NCBI RefSeq assembly: GCF_021654285.1
Contig: NZ_JAKFZS010000007.1
Location: forward strand, 124,001 to 188,000
DNA from: Pseudoalteromonas luteoviolacea
GTDB taxonomy: Bacteria; Pseudomonadota; Gammaproteobacteria; Enterobacterales; Alteromonadaceae
Direction: 5' to 3'
Length of the DNA: 64,000 nucleotides
Shown: one piece after another, positions 9,575-20,480 of the stretch
How positions within the stretch are numbered: the first letter of the stretch is position 1
Layout of the letters: the number at the start of each line of letters is the position of its first letter
Made by a program: the position numbers and the translations under genes
The notes under the pieces: generated by a model
The model's input: the letters and a program-made list of their open reading frames with translations, nothing else
Database searches by the model: none
Told to the model about the DNA's origin: nothing

Positions 9575-10157
9575 GGCTGACCTCACTTGCTGTATCTTCT
9601 TCGGAGTCTTGTGGAGGAGGGGGACTTTCGTCTTCGTTATCAAAGTTTTCAGTGAGCTCAGCGTTATTTAAGTCTTCGATGAGCTTGATGTCATCTAAAG
9701 TTAAAATCTTTGAGATGTCTAAAATGGTCATCAGTTTATCAGGTAACTTTGCAAGGCCAAGGACAAACCGGCTTTGAAATTGCCCGCCAATACTTGGCAC
9801 GCCATCAATGTCAGTACTAGAGATATCCAATACTTTTGTCACCATATCTACCTTTAAGCCAATGGTAATTTCTTGGCAGTTAAATTGGCATTCGGCAATA
9901 ATAATACAGGTTCTGTTTGTGATATCCTGAGGTTGCTTTCCAAGGCGTAAAGAGAGGTCAAAAACGGGAATGACCTCTCCACGTAAGTTGATTGCGCCTA
10001 TGATAAACTCAGGCGCCATGGGAATGGGGTCGACTTCAACGTACTCCATAATTTCTTTTACCAAAGAAATATTGATGGAGTACGAAGCGTGGTTAAGTTC
10101 AAACGCCAGATACTTATCTTTGTCGACTAAACTATTTTGAGCTGTATGATCTGTCAT
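9567..10157 (-). CDS. cheW: CheW coupling protein (first of two) with acidic C-terminal tail
   Basis: A 196-residue CheW: FELNHASYSINISLVKEIM, APEFIIGAINLRGEVIPVFDL and LMTILDISKIL are the family segments that link receptors to CheA. The last ~35 residues (LNNAELTENFDNEDESPPPPQDSEED...) form an acidic, proline-bearing, probably disordered tail, which is not usual in CheW. It follows the membrane MCP by five bases. Confidence 0.92.
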   Translation of the reverse strand: MTDHTAQNSLVDKDKYLAFELNHASYSINISLVKEIMEYVEVDPIPMAPEFIIGAINLRGEVIPVFDLSLRLGKQPQDITNRTCIIIAECQFNCQEITIGLKVDMVTKVLDISSTDIDGVPSIGGQFQSRFVLGLAKLPDKLMTILDISKILTLDDIKLIEDLNNAELTENFDNEDESPPPPQDSEEDTASEVSHE

Positions 10158-10162
10158 AACTT

Positions 10163-12145
10163 TTACTCATCAAAAGGGGTATAGCCTTCTTCTGGCATTG
10201 AGCCTGATGATTTTGATTCCTGTACAGAGCGTCTCAATTTCACCATTTGTCTGTCGTTACTGAGTTTAAAGTAATTCACCGTGGAGCGAATATCACTGGT
10301 TTGGTCTTGAACCATTTTAGCGGTTGAAGCCAACTCTTCAGACGCTGACGCATTTTGCTGAGCAATTTCATCCAACTGCGAAACGGTTCGATTGATTTCA
10401 GCCACACTGGTGCTTTGCTCTGTGGAAGCTGCGGTAATTTCCTGAACTAAATCAGCTGTTTTACCAATGTTAGGCACCATTCTATCTAGCATACCACCAG
10501 CGTGCTGTGCAATTTTTACACTGTTATCTGCAAGTGTACTTATGTCTTGTGCAGCTACTTGAGAACGCTCTGCGAGCTTTCTTACTTCATCAGCAACCAC
10601 GGCAAACCCTTTACCATGCTCGCCAGCTCTTGCTGCTTCGATGGCTGCGTTTAATGCAAGCAAGTTGGTTTTGTAGGCAATGTCTTCAATAATGCCGATT
10701 TTCTCAGCGATTTGGGTCATGGCTTTTACTGTATCTTTTACAGCACGGCCACCGTCATTGGCTTCGCTGCTAGATTGTTTGGCAATGTCGTTCGTGACTT
10801 TTGAGTTTTCAGTATTCATGGAGATTGAGGAACTCATTTGCTCCAATGATGCGGAGGTTTCTTCCACACTTGCGGCGAGTTGATTTGAAGTGGAGCTCAG
10901 CATCCGTGAAGTTGTGCCTACCTCATTGGTGCTGTGTGCAATAGACTCCACTGACTCTTGAATATCCAATAGGATATTTTGCAGTCGCTCGATAAATCCA
11001 TTGAAACTTCGTGCTGTTTCTCCGATTTCATCATTGCCAAAATCAGGTATGCGTCTGGTTAGGTCACCTTCACCAGAGCGAAGGTCTTCAGCAGCTTCGG
11101 CAAGGGCATTAATGGGGATCACAATACCACGGATCAAAAAGGCTGCGGTCGCAGTGGCCAGCACAATGGCAACGACGAGCAATGCCCACACTAAAGAAAT
11201 GCTTTCTCTGGCTGCGGTAACTAAGGCATTGAGAGACTCGTCACCTTCTTGAATTGCCTCGTTTGATATTTCCTCTAACAGGTCTTCAATTTTATTAAAT
11301 ACTTCGTGCTCTAATCTATCAACATCGCTCGACGCTTTAATTTTGTCACGAGGGTCATACATGGCGAAGATTTCTTTACCCCCATTATATAACTCCATGT
11401 ACATGCGTTCTACTTCACTGAGTGCTTTGATTTCAGCTGGTTTTCTTTCAAGAGGCTTGAGGTCAGCTAAAAAACCAGTAAAGGTTCTGGCATCTTTCTC
11501 AAAGGCGGCATCTGCACCTAGTGCACCACGCATGTATGCGTTCATGGAACTCATCATATCGCCTTGCTCATCTATCAGCTCAAGGTAATAGCGTACACCG
11601 GGCAGATCATCATTCACTACTTCGTTAAAATCACCGCTGCTTCCCGCATCGGCAACTTCTTCCTCTTTTAATGTGTCAAGCAGTTGTTCAAGGGGGATTG
11701 CAAACTCTTTATTTAAGTAGTCATATTTATCGATGGCTTTAGCTTCTAAAAGCGGATCAAAGCGGTCAAATATAAGCTCCTGATTTTCATTGGCATAGCG
11801 GGATACTAACTCTTCCAATTGACGTATCAGAGAGTTATTTACTGTACCAAGCTGTTTTAGATCTTCTAAATAGCGGATAAATTCGTTGTAGTTAGTTCTA
11901 AAGTCTTCACTCTCATCAGATTCGCCAGCGATATATTCGAGCACATTACTATTCATATCACCTAACTCATCGAGCATGTTTAAGGCATAAATCGTTTCGG
12001 GTATATCTACCTTACCGACGTCCACCGCAAACTCTTCAATTTCTCCGTTTTTAAGCTGTACGGACATTGCTATGACTAACAGCAATACCCCCATGGTAAA
12101 CATCGCAAGAATGATCTTGTTGCGAATTGTAAAGTTCTTAAACAT
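10163..12145 (-). CDS. Methyl-accepting chemotaxis protein with duplicated periplasmic helical sensor
   Basis: A 660-residue transmembrane receptor. TM1 is about residues 10-29 and TM2 about 318-340, followed by HAMP and a signalling domain with the conserved hairpin tip ([37 protein letters not shown]). The periplasmic part is all-helical and consists of two related halves: DELGDM at 59-64 recurs as DEQGDM at 192-197, each followed by a [16 protein letters not shown] segment and an IF..(F/Y)DP segment, period about 133 residues. This resembles helical bimodular sensors, but the ligand is unknown. No C-terminal CheR-binding pentapeptide of the NWETF type is seen. Confidence 0.92.
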   Translation of the reverse strand: MFKNFTIRNKIILAMFTMGVLLLVIAMSVQLKNGEIEEFAVDVGKVDIPETIYALNMLDELGDMNSNVLEYIAGESDESEDFRTNYNEFIRYLEDLKQLGTVNNSLIRQLEELVSRYANENQELIFDRFDPLLEAKAIDKYDYLNKEFAIPLEQLLDTLKEEEVADAGSSGDFNEVVNDDLPGVRYYLELIDEQGDMMSSMNAYMRGALGADAAFEKDARTFTGFLADLKPLERKPAEIKALSEVERMYMELYNGGKEIFAMYDPRDKIKASSDVDRLEHEVFNKIEDLLEEISNEAIQEGDESLNALVTAARESISLVWALLVVAIVLATATAAFLIRGIVIPINALAEAAEDLRSGEGDLTRRIPDFGNDEIGETARSFNGFIERLQNILLDIQESVESIAHSTNEVGTTSRMLSSTSNQLAASVEETSASLEQMSSSISMNTENSKVTNDIAKQSSSEANDGGRAVKDTVKAMTQIAEKIGIIEDIAYKTNLLALNAAIEAARAGEHGKGFAVVADEVRKLAERSQVAAQDISTLADNSVKIAQHAGGMLDRMVPNIGKTADLVQEITAASTEQSTSVAEINRTVSQLDEIAQQNASASEELASTAKMVQDQTSDIRSTVNYFKLSNDRQMVKLRRSVQESKSSGSMPEEGYTPFDE

Positions 12146-12163
12146 GTTCGCTCTCCGAATTAC

Positions 12164-14278
12164 TTAATGCTTTTTCTCTAACGCCTCATAGACAGAAATT
12201 GCTGATTTTATAAGTGCAGAAACATCCAAAATGATTGCCACGTTTCCGCTACCTAAAATTGTCGCACCGCTAATACATTTGAGTCCTTCGAACAACCTTC
12301 CAAGTGGTTTTACTACTGTTTGAAATTCACCTTTGAGTGAGTCCACCACAAGACCCGCTCGCAACGTGCCAAATTGCACGATAACTAAAGATTCTCTGGT
12401 ATGGTCAATTTGTTCTTCAATACCAAATAAGGTTCTGAGGCGAATAAAGGGTAAAACCTCAGTTCTTAAATTGATGTAACTCTTGTCTTGAATATCTTGT
12501 TCAGACACCACTTCGTGGAGTTCTAAGCACTCGACTACGGTATCTAAAGGGATCACGTAGTTTTCTTTGTGCACTTCAAACATGAAGCCATCTATAATTG
12601 ACAGGGTGAGTGGAAGCCTGATTAAAATTGTTGAACCTTGTCCTGGGTTGCTTTCAACTTCTACGCTGCCTCTTAAGCTGTCGATGTTTCTCTTAACGAC
12701 ATCCATACCGACACCACGACCTGAAATATTGGTGATGGACTCGGCAGTTGAAAAGCCTGGTTCAAAAATCAGTAAGTTAATGTCTTTTTCTTGTAGAGTT
12801 TGATTTGCACTGACTAAGCCTCTATCGACTGCACGTTTGAGAATTCTTTCTTGATCTAGCCCTTTGCCATCATCACTGACTTCAATCACGATTGAGCCAG
12901 AATCATGGTACGCCTTGAGAGTGAGTTGACCTAGCTCTGATTTACCGTTTGCTTTTCTTGTTTCAGGGTCTTCTATGCCATGATCTATGGCATTTCTGAC
13001 GATATGCATGAGGGGATCGCTGACTTTTTCTACAAAGGTTTTATCAAGCTCGGTTTCAGCGCCGACAATGGTGAGATCGACTTGTTTGCCGAGCTCATCT
13101 GCAATATCTCGTACTACGCGCTTAAACTTGTTAAATGTTTCTCCAATTTGCACCATTCTGAGTTTTAAAGAGCTATCTCGAATGTTTTCAACAAGGCGCT
13201 CTAATAGTGCCATCGCTTCGATTAAGGTCTCATTACCTGTTTCATGGGCGAGTAAGTTTGTCCTTGCGCCAGTGATGACCATCTCACCGACTTGGTCGAT
13301 TAATCTATCTAGTTTGAGCGCCTCAACACGCAATGTTTTACTTTTATGGATTTTTGATGTGTTTGCTGGCGTCGGTGCGCCTGCTGCGGTTTCGACGAGC
13401 TCTGTGTTCTCTGGCTGTTCTTTTTTACTCAAAAGTTGAATGATATCTGAAAAAGTAGGATCTGCGTCTTTTAGTGCATGGGTTACAAAATCAATATCTT
13501 GGTATTTTTGAATACTTGATTTGACGATTTCTGCATCGCCATGAGGGGGTAAAATTGCGATATAAGCTTCGCTTTGGATAAACTCAAACACATCTTTTAT
13601 TTCATCTTCAGATTTGTCTGTTTCAAAGGACAAAATAAACGACAAATAATTAGACTCAGGATCAAATTGTTGCGGCCCAAACATTGCGTCAAACCAGGTG
13701 TTCACCTTGAGCTCACTCGTTTCTGAATCAAGGTAATGAATAAAGGAGTAGGGGTCTAGGCCATTTCTCAGTACATTTTCATTCGGTACAAAAAACAGCA
13801 CCCAGCGCTCGTTATCTAATTTGTTCCCTGAAGTAACCTGAGTTGAACTGATGTTTTCTGGTTCATCATTTTGCTCTTTTATATATTTGGCAAAGCACGC
13901 AGCCAAGTGATTCACTTTGTTTAACAAGTCAGCGTCAGGCTCGGTTTCCGAAGCGGCCAGTGTGATGAGGGTTTCAGTTGCATCTCGGGCTTCTAAATAT
14001 AAAGAAATAAGCTCTTTATCAAGCTGTAACTCTCCATTTCTCGCATTCTCAAGCAGCGTTTCTGCAATGTGTGTTAAGGCGACAACATGCTCAAAATCGA
14101 ATATGCCAGCACTGCCTTTGATTGTGTGAATTGCCCTAAATAGAGCATTGATAATCTCGCTAGCATGCTCTTGTGAGTTTTCAGACTCTAAATCTAGCAG
14201 CCCGTTTTCCATTTCTTGTAACAGCTCTTTAGACTCTGTAACAAAAGTGGCAATAGCAGACGACAAATCAATAGACAT
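12164..14278 (-). CDS. cheA: Chemotaxis histidine kinase CheA
   Basis: A 704-residue soluble kinase. Domains: P1 Hpt with phospho-acceptor His51 in FRAIHTIKGSAGIF; a poorly conserved middle region (about 150-315) in place of a standard P2; P3 dimerisation (about 330-390); P4 ATPase with the N box (IVRNAIDHGIED), G1 (VSDDGKGLD) and G2 (GRGVGMDVV) motifs; and a C-terminal CheW-like P5. It phosphorylates the CheY and CheB of this operon. The region from 165 to 310 (ERWVLFFVPNENVLRNGLDPYS...) resembles the CheY-binding-type insert of CheA proteins from non-flagellar pathways, but that is a weak judgement. Confidence 0.95.
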   Translation of the reverse strand: MSIDLSSAIATFVTESKELLQEMENGLLDLESENSQEHASEIINALFRAIHTIKGSAGIFDFEHVVALTHIAETLLENARNGELQLDKELISLYLEARDATETLITLAASETEPDADLLNKVNHLAACFAKYIKEQNDEPENISSTQVTSGNKLDNERWVLFFVPNENVLRNGLDPYSFIHYLDSETSELKVNTWFDAMFGPQQFDPESNYLSFILSFETDKSEDEIKDVFEFIQSEAYIAILPPHGDAEIVKSSIQKYQDIDFVTHALKDADPTFSDIIQLLSKKEQPENTELVETAAGAPTPANTSKIHKSKTLRVEALKLDRLIDQVGEMVITGARTNLLAHETGNETLIEAMALLERLVENIRDSSLKLRMVQIGETFNKFKRVVRDIADELGKQVDLTIVGAETELDKTFVEKVSDPLMHIVRNAIDHGIEDPETRKANGKSELGQLTLKAYHDSGSIVIEVSDDGKGLDQERILKRAVDRGLVSANQTLQEKDINLLIFEPGFSTAESITNISGRGVGMDVVKRNIDSLRGSVEVESNPGQGSTILIRLPLTLSIIDGFMFEVHKENYVIPLDTVVECLELHEVVSEQDIQDKSYINLRTEVLPFIRLRTLFGIEEQIDHTRESLVIVQFGTLRAGLVVDSLKGEFQTVVKPLGRLFEGLKCISGATILGSGNVAIILDVSALIKSAISVYEALEKKH

Positions 14279-14287
14279 GACTACCCC

Positions 14288-14563
14288 TTAGTCATTTTGG
14301 GACGCGGACATACCTACACCCAATTTTTCACAACGCTTTTCGATGAGTTCGTTTGTAGAGATAGTATCGATTTTCAGCCCAATTTTTTGGCTATGGTAGA
14401 CAACCCAAATGATGAGCTGTAAACCTGCTGAATCGACTTCTGTGGTCTCACTAAAGTCAAAAGACACACATTCTTTATCTGTAATATAAGACTTTACTTC
14501 ATTAAAGGTTTCCTGAACTTCGTAAATGGTTAGTTCAGCAGGAAATTTAAAACATTCAGTCAT
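14288..14563 (-). CDS. STAS-domain protein (anti-sigma-factor-antagonist-like)
   Basis: A 91-residue single STAS domain. The loop VDSAGLQLIIWVV carries the serine that is phosphorylated in SpoIIAA-like proteins. Such genes are often found between cheY and cheA in environmental chemosensory operons, where their role is little studied. It lies nine bases from cheA and nine from cheY. No partner kinase or phosphatase of the SpoIIAB/RsbW type is in the window. Confidence 0.85.
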   Translation of the reverse strand: MTECFKFPAELTIYEVQETFNEVKSYITDKECVSFDFSETTEVDSAGLQLIIWVVYHSQKIGLKIDTISTNELIEKRCEKLGVGMSASQND

Positions 14564-14572
14564 ATTAAATCT

Positions 14573-14941
14573 CTACATCATTAATAATTTAGATACTGCT
14601 TGCAGCATTTGTGCTGGTTTAAATGGCTTGACCATCCAGGCTTTGGCGCCTGCTTTTTTACCTTCTTCCATCATGCTTTGTTGATTTTCTGTAGTGAGCA
14701 TAATGACGGGTGTGAACTTGTATTGTGGTAATTGCTTGGCCTGCTTTACAAACTCGATGCCATTCATATTTGGCATGTTGACATCGCTAATTATCAAATG
14801 GATTTTATTGCCATTGAGTTTAGTTAAAGCATCTTTACCATCTCTGGCTTCTACTACATTAAATCCGGCACCTGTTAAGGCAATATTGACGACTTGTCTG
14901 AGTGAGTCTGAATCGTCTACAACTAAAATGGTTTTACTCAT
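14573..14941 (-). CDS. cheY: CheY-like single-domain response regulator
   Basis: A 122-residue receiver domain: acidic pair at VVDDSDSLRQ, phospho-acceptor Asp53 in LIISDVNMPNMNG, Thr in MLTTENQ and Lys in MVKPFKPAQM. No output domain. Since it is encoded with CheA it is the likely phosphate acceptor; whether it acts on FliM cannot be told. Confidence 0.95.
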   Translation of the reverse strand: MSKTILVVDDSDSLRQVVNIALTGAGFNVVEARDGKDALTKLNGNKIHLIISDVNMPNMNGIEFVKQAKQLPQYKFTPVIMLTTENQQSMMEEGKKAGAKAWMVKPFKPAQMLQAVSKLLMM

Positions 14942-14948
14942 AATGGCC

Positions 14949-16085
14949 TCATAAAAAAGTTAAATCATCAACAGTATCGTCATCACCATCTTTGGACAAA
15001 ATACTGCGTTGTTCATTGGTAGCAGCGGTTTTCTTCAATTCATTGCTGATCCTTTGGTGATTAAATTTTGCGGTTTGGCATTCTCGTCGACTAAGAATAA
15101 ATTGATCAATTTCTTCGGTCATAATGTTTAAAGCGATAGTCACGCTGTCTTGTATCTGGTCGACTCTGTCTTGGAATTGTAAATCGACGAGTATGTGTGA
15201 AATTTTTTCTCTGATCTCGATATTAGAAGCATGCAGCTCAGACGCTTGAGACTCAACGTGTTGAGAAAGTGCCAGCCATTCGTCAACAACTTCATTAATT
15301 TCATTTCGATATTTTTCAGTCAAAGCTTGTTTGTTTTCTAATTCACTGTTCATCATATCCATCGAAGCGCGCATTGCATTGGCTATACTTTCAATTAATT
15401 GACCAATTCTCACACCGGTTTCACCGCTGGAGCTTGCTAATGATCTGACTTCATCAGCAACCACAGCAAAGCCTCGACCATTGTCACCCGCGCGCGCCGC
15501 TTCTATTGACGCATTGAGCGCGAGTAAATTGGTTTGCTCCGCAATTTTTGAGACATCTACTGACATGGTCTGCAATTCATTACTTTTATCGACAAGATCT
15601 TTAATTGTGGTTGTCATTTGCGCTTGTGAGTCATTTGTCTGTTCTATGTAAGCTAAAACATCGTTCAGCTTTTCTCGGCTGGATTCTGAGACGTCTTGAA
15701 GACTAGTGGTACTGTCATTTGAGGTGCTTTCTAGAGTTTGGGATATATTGCCAACCAACTTTGAAAATTCTCCCGACATATGCACAACAGATTGTTTTGT
15801 CTGCTCTCTAGCACTTGAAACCTGAGCAATTAATTGAGGGATGATGACGCTACTGAGTTGTTCTAAACAGGCAAGGTCTTCTTTGTGTTCTTGTATTAAC
15901 TCGTCTTTAGGATGTTCAGTTAATGATTGCTTTTTTTCTTGTTGTGCATCTTTGATAATTTTCTGCATAACCAAAGCTAGTGCAGAAAGCCCGCATAAAA
16001 TGAGCGATATCACTAGTGAGTCTATAAAAAAAACGCCAATGGCCAAGATAACCATCGGTGTACAGTACACAACAAACAATAGCAT
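14949..16085 (-). CDS. Methyl-accepting chemotaxis protein without a periplasmic sensor domain
   Basis: A 378-residue receptor. Two hydrophobic segments lie close together (about 2-20 and 24-40) with almost no loop between them, so there is no external ligand domain; the rest is cytoplasmic coiled coil with the hairpin tip [20 protein letters not shown] and [16 protein letters not shown]. No HAMP domain is evident. It could sense membrane state, internal signals, or work through the other MCP. First gene of the ten-gene operon, with an AT-rich 169-base region upstream that should hold the promoter. Confidence 0.88.
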   Translation of the reverse strand: MLLFVVYCTPMVILAIGVFFIDSLVISLILCGLSALALVMQKIIKDAQQEKKQSLTEHPKDELIQEHKEDLACLEQLSSVIIPQLIAQVSSAREQTKQSVVHMSGEFSKLVGNISQTLESTSNDSTTSLQDVSESSREKLNDVLAYIEQTNDSQAQMTTTIKDLVDKSNELQTMSVDVSKIAEQTNLLALNASIEAARAGDNGRGFAVVADEVRSLASSSGETGVRIGQLIESIANAMRASMDMMNSELENKQALTEKYRNEINEVVDEWLALSQHVESQASELHASNIEIREKISHILVDLQFQDRVDQIQDSVTIALNIMTEEIDQFILSRRECQTAKFNHQRISNELKKTAATNEQRSILSKDGDDDTVDDLTFL

Positions 16086-16254
16086 GCTAGTTAATCTTCG
16101 GTTGATTTATTTTTAGCCTAGTAAAGTATGATTATTGTGCAAATATTAATTTAATTGAGACCTTTACCGCTTCTTAGTTGCAACAGGTTACTGAAATTAA
16201 TACAGTGGTGAAAATTAAAGAAAGAATAAAACAATGAAGTAAGTAGGTTTAACT

Positions 16255-16668
16255 ATGTCAAATTCAAAACCGCAGCAGTCAATCCAAGAGTGGCAACGAC
16301 AACAATTGCGAGCAGCTCAACGTCACCTTGCAGAAAAAGGCATAATAACAAACAAAGTAATCGAAAAAGAATGTCGTATATTGCCACCTGCACTTGCAGT
16401 TTGGCGGTTAGAAGACCAAAAAGGAAAAGGTTATTGGGCTATTTCGGGGCAAGTACCAACCGATGCAATAGAAGTGAAAGCTGCAAAGAGTGCCAGAGAT
16501 GCACTCAGACACTTATCTTTCCAATGGCAGATCAAGGCTGATGGTATCCTTTCTTCAGGTATAAAAGATAAAACACAGATTGACTTTACGAACTTGCTAA
16601 TCAACAAGGCGCATGATATCTATGCAATTTACGATAACGATAAATTATGGGCTAATGTAGCATCGTAA
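16255..16668 (+). CDS. Conserved hypothetical protein, probably DUF4826 family
   Basis: A 137-residue soluble protein of unknown function. It has a glutamine-rich N-terminus (SIQEWQRQQLRAAQRHLAEKG), a WRLEDQKGKGYWAISGQVPTDAI segment and AAKSARDALRHLSFQWQIKA. I recognise these as typical of DUF4826, from memory. It is divergent from the chemosensory operon and its last 17 bases overlap the 3' end of the convergent acetyltransferase gene. Confidence 0.75.
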   Translation: MSNSKPQQSIQEWQRQQLRAAQRHLAEKGIITNKVIEKECRILPPALAVWRLEDQKGKGYWAISGQVPTDAIEVKAAKSARDALRHLSFQWQIKADGILSSGIKDKTQIDFTNLLINKAHDIYAIYDNDKLWANVAS

Positions 16669-17110
16669 ATGGCTCTGAGTTTATCATCGAAGCAGGGCAT
16701 TTAAGACGTTGTCTTGGAATACCTGCTTCCATAAACACGCCACCTTGCTTACTAAACCCAGACTTTATAAAAGTAGGTACTTCGTCCAATATACACTGAA
16801 CAAAGACTTCTTCGAGACCTTTTTGTTGAGCAAGATCTGCTAGATAACCGATTAATGATTGATAGGCTTGTCTGTTTCTATGGTCTTTGAAAATTGCAAT
16901 ACGACTAATTAAGCCATCACTACACAATCTACCAGTACCAACAGCTTGGTCGTTTTCATCACGTATTAATACATGATCAGCTGTTTTGTCATGTTGATCG
17001 AACTCTACTTGTTTTGGTAAGTGCAATTCACAAACGAACACTCTTTCACGAATTTGGCGCAGCTGTCCCTGAGTTTGTTTCCAACTCACTTTGTCGACGT
17101 GATAAATCAT
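16652..17110 (-). CDS. GNAT-family N-acetyltransferase
   Basis: About 152 residues from the ATG at 17110, which has AGAGGT four bases upstream; a longer frame to 17167 lacks such a site. The GNAT fold is supported by RERVFVCELHLPKQVEFDQHD at the N-terminus and the acetyl-CoA region AVGTGRLCSDGLISRIAIFKD followed by the helix RQAYQSLIGYLADLAQQKG. The substrate is unknown. Its 3' end overlaps the 3' end of the DUF4826 gene. Confidence 0.85.
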   Translation of the reverse strand: MIYHVDKVSWKQTQGQLRQIRERVFVCELHLPKQVEFDQHDKTADHVLIRDENDQAVGTGRLCSDGLISRIAIFKDHRNRQAYQSLIGYLADLAQQKGLEEVFVQCILDEVPTFIKSGFSKQGGVFMEAGIPRQRLKCPASMINSEPFTMLH

Positions 17111-17239
17111 GATTACCTCTTTGCGAAAAATCATAGAACACGTCCTGACGAATAAGGGAAAAATCAACTCCTATTATTATTGTCGGTGCCATGAAAATGA
17201 CACCGTGTATTTGTTCGGTTGGCCCTGTCAGTCAGGCAT

Positions 17240-18394
17240 TTAAGACCAAGCTTCTATGTAAAAAAGCCCGTCGTTTATAAGCGTAGTTAACGTTTCTTTA
17301 AATTCCAAGCTGATCAATGCTGGTTTTACCTGTTCAAAGGAAAAACTTGTATTATCTGTTAACAACTTTACCTGTTCTAGGGTATTGCTAGGAAGAGAGT
17401 AATTTTCCCCATTAACACTGAGCAAAACATCTGTATCTGTAATTTGATAAATGGCCCTTACGCCACCTGATCGAATAACGACATCATGAGGCTCAACTTC
17501 ATCCTCTAAAAACTCTGCTACTAGCGCATCGTCTAGTGGGGCTAAGTCCATATCATGCTTTGGTTGACTTAAATAAGTGCCTAACCAATGATTATATAGC
17601 GAGTCGTTTTCAATTAATCCAGTTAACATAGCTTGGATTTTGAGTTTGTCATCGGAACTAATTTCACCAATGGACGCTCTCATGTTGAGATCGGCATCAC
17701 TATAGCGATGTTTTCCAGCTTCTTCATCAATGACATGGTCAGCAAAACTACTGATCAGGTCTTTTTGGTCTGGCGCTCTAAACCCGACGGAGTAGTTGAG
17801 TGCATTTTCAACGGCGTAACCCTCATGTGGGCAACCTGGTGGAATGTAGAGAATATCGCCCGGCTCAAGAATTTCATCAATTATGGCGTCAAATTGTTCA
17901 ACTTGCAAAAGCGCTTTGTCTTTGGTGAACTGCTTTAAACTTGCATCAGGCATACCAACACGCCAGTGCCTTTTACCTTCACCTTGAATAATGAACACGT
18001 CATATTGATCTAAATGTGGACCAACTCCCCCTTTGGGTGTTGAATAACTAATCATTAAATCATCAATGCGCCAGTTTGGAATGAAACGAAATGGTTCAAG
18101 CAATTGGGCTGCTAGTGGATGCCAATGATCAACAGCTTGAACGAGTAGGGTACTATTGGTTTCGGTTAATTTATCAAAATTCTCAAATGGCCCATGGTGT
18201 GCCAACCAATTTTCGTCATGATTTGTGACTAATCTAGACTCTATGCTGTCTTCCATTGCTAAGCCTGCAAGCTCCTCCGCTGACAAAGGATCTTGAAAAT
18301 CTTTAAAACCGCCTTTGATGAGTAGAGGCTTTTTTTGCCAATATTCTTTTAAAAAGGTTTCAGGACTCATATCGTTAATAGACAGCTGGTACAT
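17240..18394 (-). CDS. roxA: Ribosomal protein uL16 arginine 3-hydroxylase RoxA (YcfD), JmjC-type cupin
   Basis: A 384-residue Fe(II)/2-oxoglutarate oxygenase. The start (MSPETFLKEYWQKKPLLIKGGF), the HxD of VGPHLDQYDVFIIQ and the distal His of IPPGCPHEGYAVENALNYSVGF are the features of the bacterial ROX family that hydroxylates an arginine of ribosomal protein L16. It is upstream of purB on the same strand, separated from it by a terminator-like hairpin lying beyond purB's start region. Family length matches E. coli YcfD (about 373). Confidence 0.9.
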   Translation of the reverse strand: MYQLSINDMSPETFLKEYWQKKPLLIKGGFKDFQDPLSAEELAGLAMEDSIESRLVTNHDENWLAHHGPFENFDKLTETNSTLLVQAVDHWHPLAAQLLEPFRFIPNWRIDDLMISYSTPKGGVGPHLDQYDVFIIQGEGKRHWRVGMPDASLKQFTKDKALLQVEQFDAIIDEILEPGDILYIPPGCPHEGYAVENALNYSVGFRAPDQKDLISSFADHVIDEEAGKHRYSDADLNMRASIGEISSDDKLKIQAMLTGLIENDSLYNHWLGTYLSQPKHDMDLAPLDDALVAEFLEDEVEPHDVVIRSGGVRAIYQITDTDVLLSVNGENYSLPSNTLEQVKLLTDNTSFSFEQVKPALISLEFKETLTTLINDGLFYIEAWS

Positions 18395-18403
18395 ATTTTC
18401 TCC

Positions 18404-18448
18404 ATAAAAAAAGCGAAAGTAACAAGCTATTTGCTTATCCTTTCGCTT
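18404..18448 (-). terminator. Rho-independent terminator-like hairpin between roxA and purB
   Basis: The arms AAGCGAAAG (18411-18419) and CTTTCGCTT (18440-18448) pair around an inner AAGC...GCTT stem. Read on the minus strand the stem is followed by a run of seven T. It is placed downstream of purB (stop at 18470), so it should end the purB transcript. Confidence 0.7.
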
Positions 18449-18469
18449 AATAAAATCTAATAATTTAGA

Positions 18470-19852
<1,383 letters not shown>

Positions 19853-19877
19853 CTAATTGGTTTTTTGAACGATATTT

Positions 19878-20480
19878 TTAAATAAATTGTTGTGCTGTGT
19901 GGACAATCTTTTTCTTAGAGAAAAAGAAGTGACGGCGTTTTCCGCCTAGTTGTCGCCACAACACGGCACTTCTAATACCTGCTAACAGCAAAGCACGGAT
20001 TTTATGTTGAATATGCGTTTGCTGTAATAAATCTGGCTTACCAAAAACTTGTATTTTTGGTCCAGCAGGGCTGATAACTTGGGTATAGATATCAGCAAGT
20101 GCACCTAGAACTTGTTCGTCATAGACATTGAAATGCAATGTTTGTCTTTCGACTTGCTCTATACGTTTTGCGAGTTCGGAAAAAACAGCATCATTCGATG
20201 ATAAGGCTCTTTCTAATTGCAATAGACTGCCAACGTATTTCACTATCTCAACGTCTTTTTCACCGTCACTTGAGAGTTGAGCGACGAGCGCTTGATAACC
20301 ACCTTTGAGTGCAAAGTGATCATCATAAACATCTTCCGGATTTTGAGGTGCTGTATTTAATATACTCTGTAAAAACGTATGCACTTCGTTTTCATTGAAG
20401 GTACCATAACGAGCACATTTTTGGACAAGCTTGGCTATTTGGCAAATAGCAGCAAGAGGAATAACAGCTTTTGGTTGCAT
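19878..20480 (-). CDS. hflD: High frequency lysogenization protein homologue HflD
   Basis: A 200-residue mostly helical protein matching HflD (YcfC) in length and in conserved segments (IAKLVQKCARYGTFNENE, GGYQALVAQL, IRALLLAGIRSAVLWRQLGG). In E. coli it binds the lambda CII activator; its cell role is not well known. It lies between mnmA and purB, starting with TAATG overlap with the mnmA stop. Confidence 0.92.
   Translation of the reverse strand: MQPKAVIPLAAICQIAKLVQKCARYGTFNENEVHTFLQSILNTAPQNPEDVYDDHFALKGGYQALVAQLSSDGEKDVEIVKYVGSLLQLERALSSNDAVFSELAKRIEQVERQTLHFNVYDEQVLGALADIYTQVISPAGPKIQVFGKPDLLQQTHIQHKIRALLLAGIRSAVLWRQLGGKRRHFFFSKKKIVHTAQQFI

Noticed and set aside
12987..13439. 150-residue open frame on the plus strand inside cheA
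   Set aside because: It is antisense to well-conserved CheA P3/P4 coding sequence, has no recognisable domain and no ribosome site; a shadow frame.
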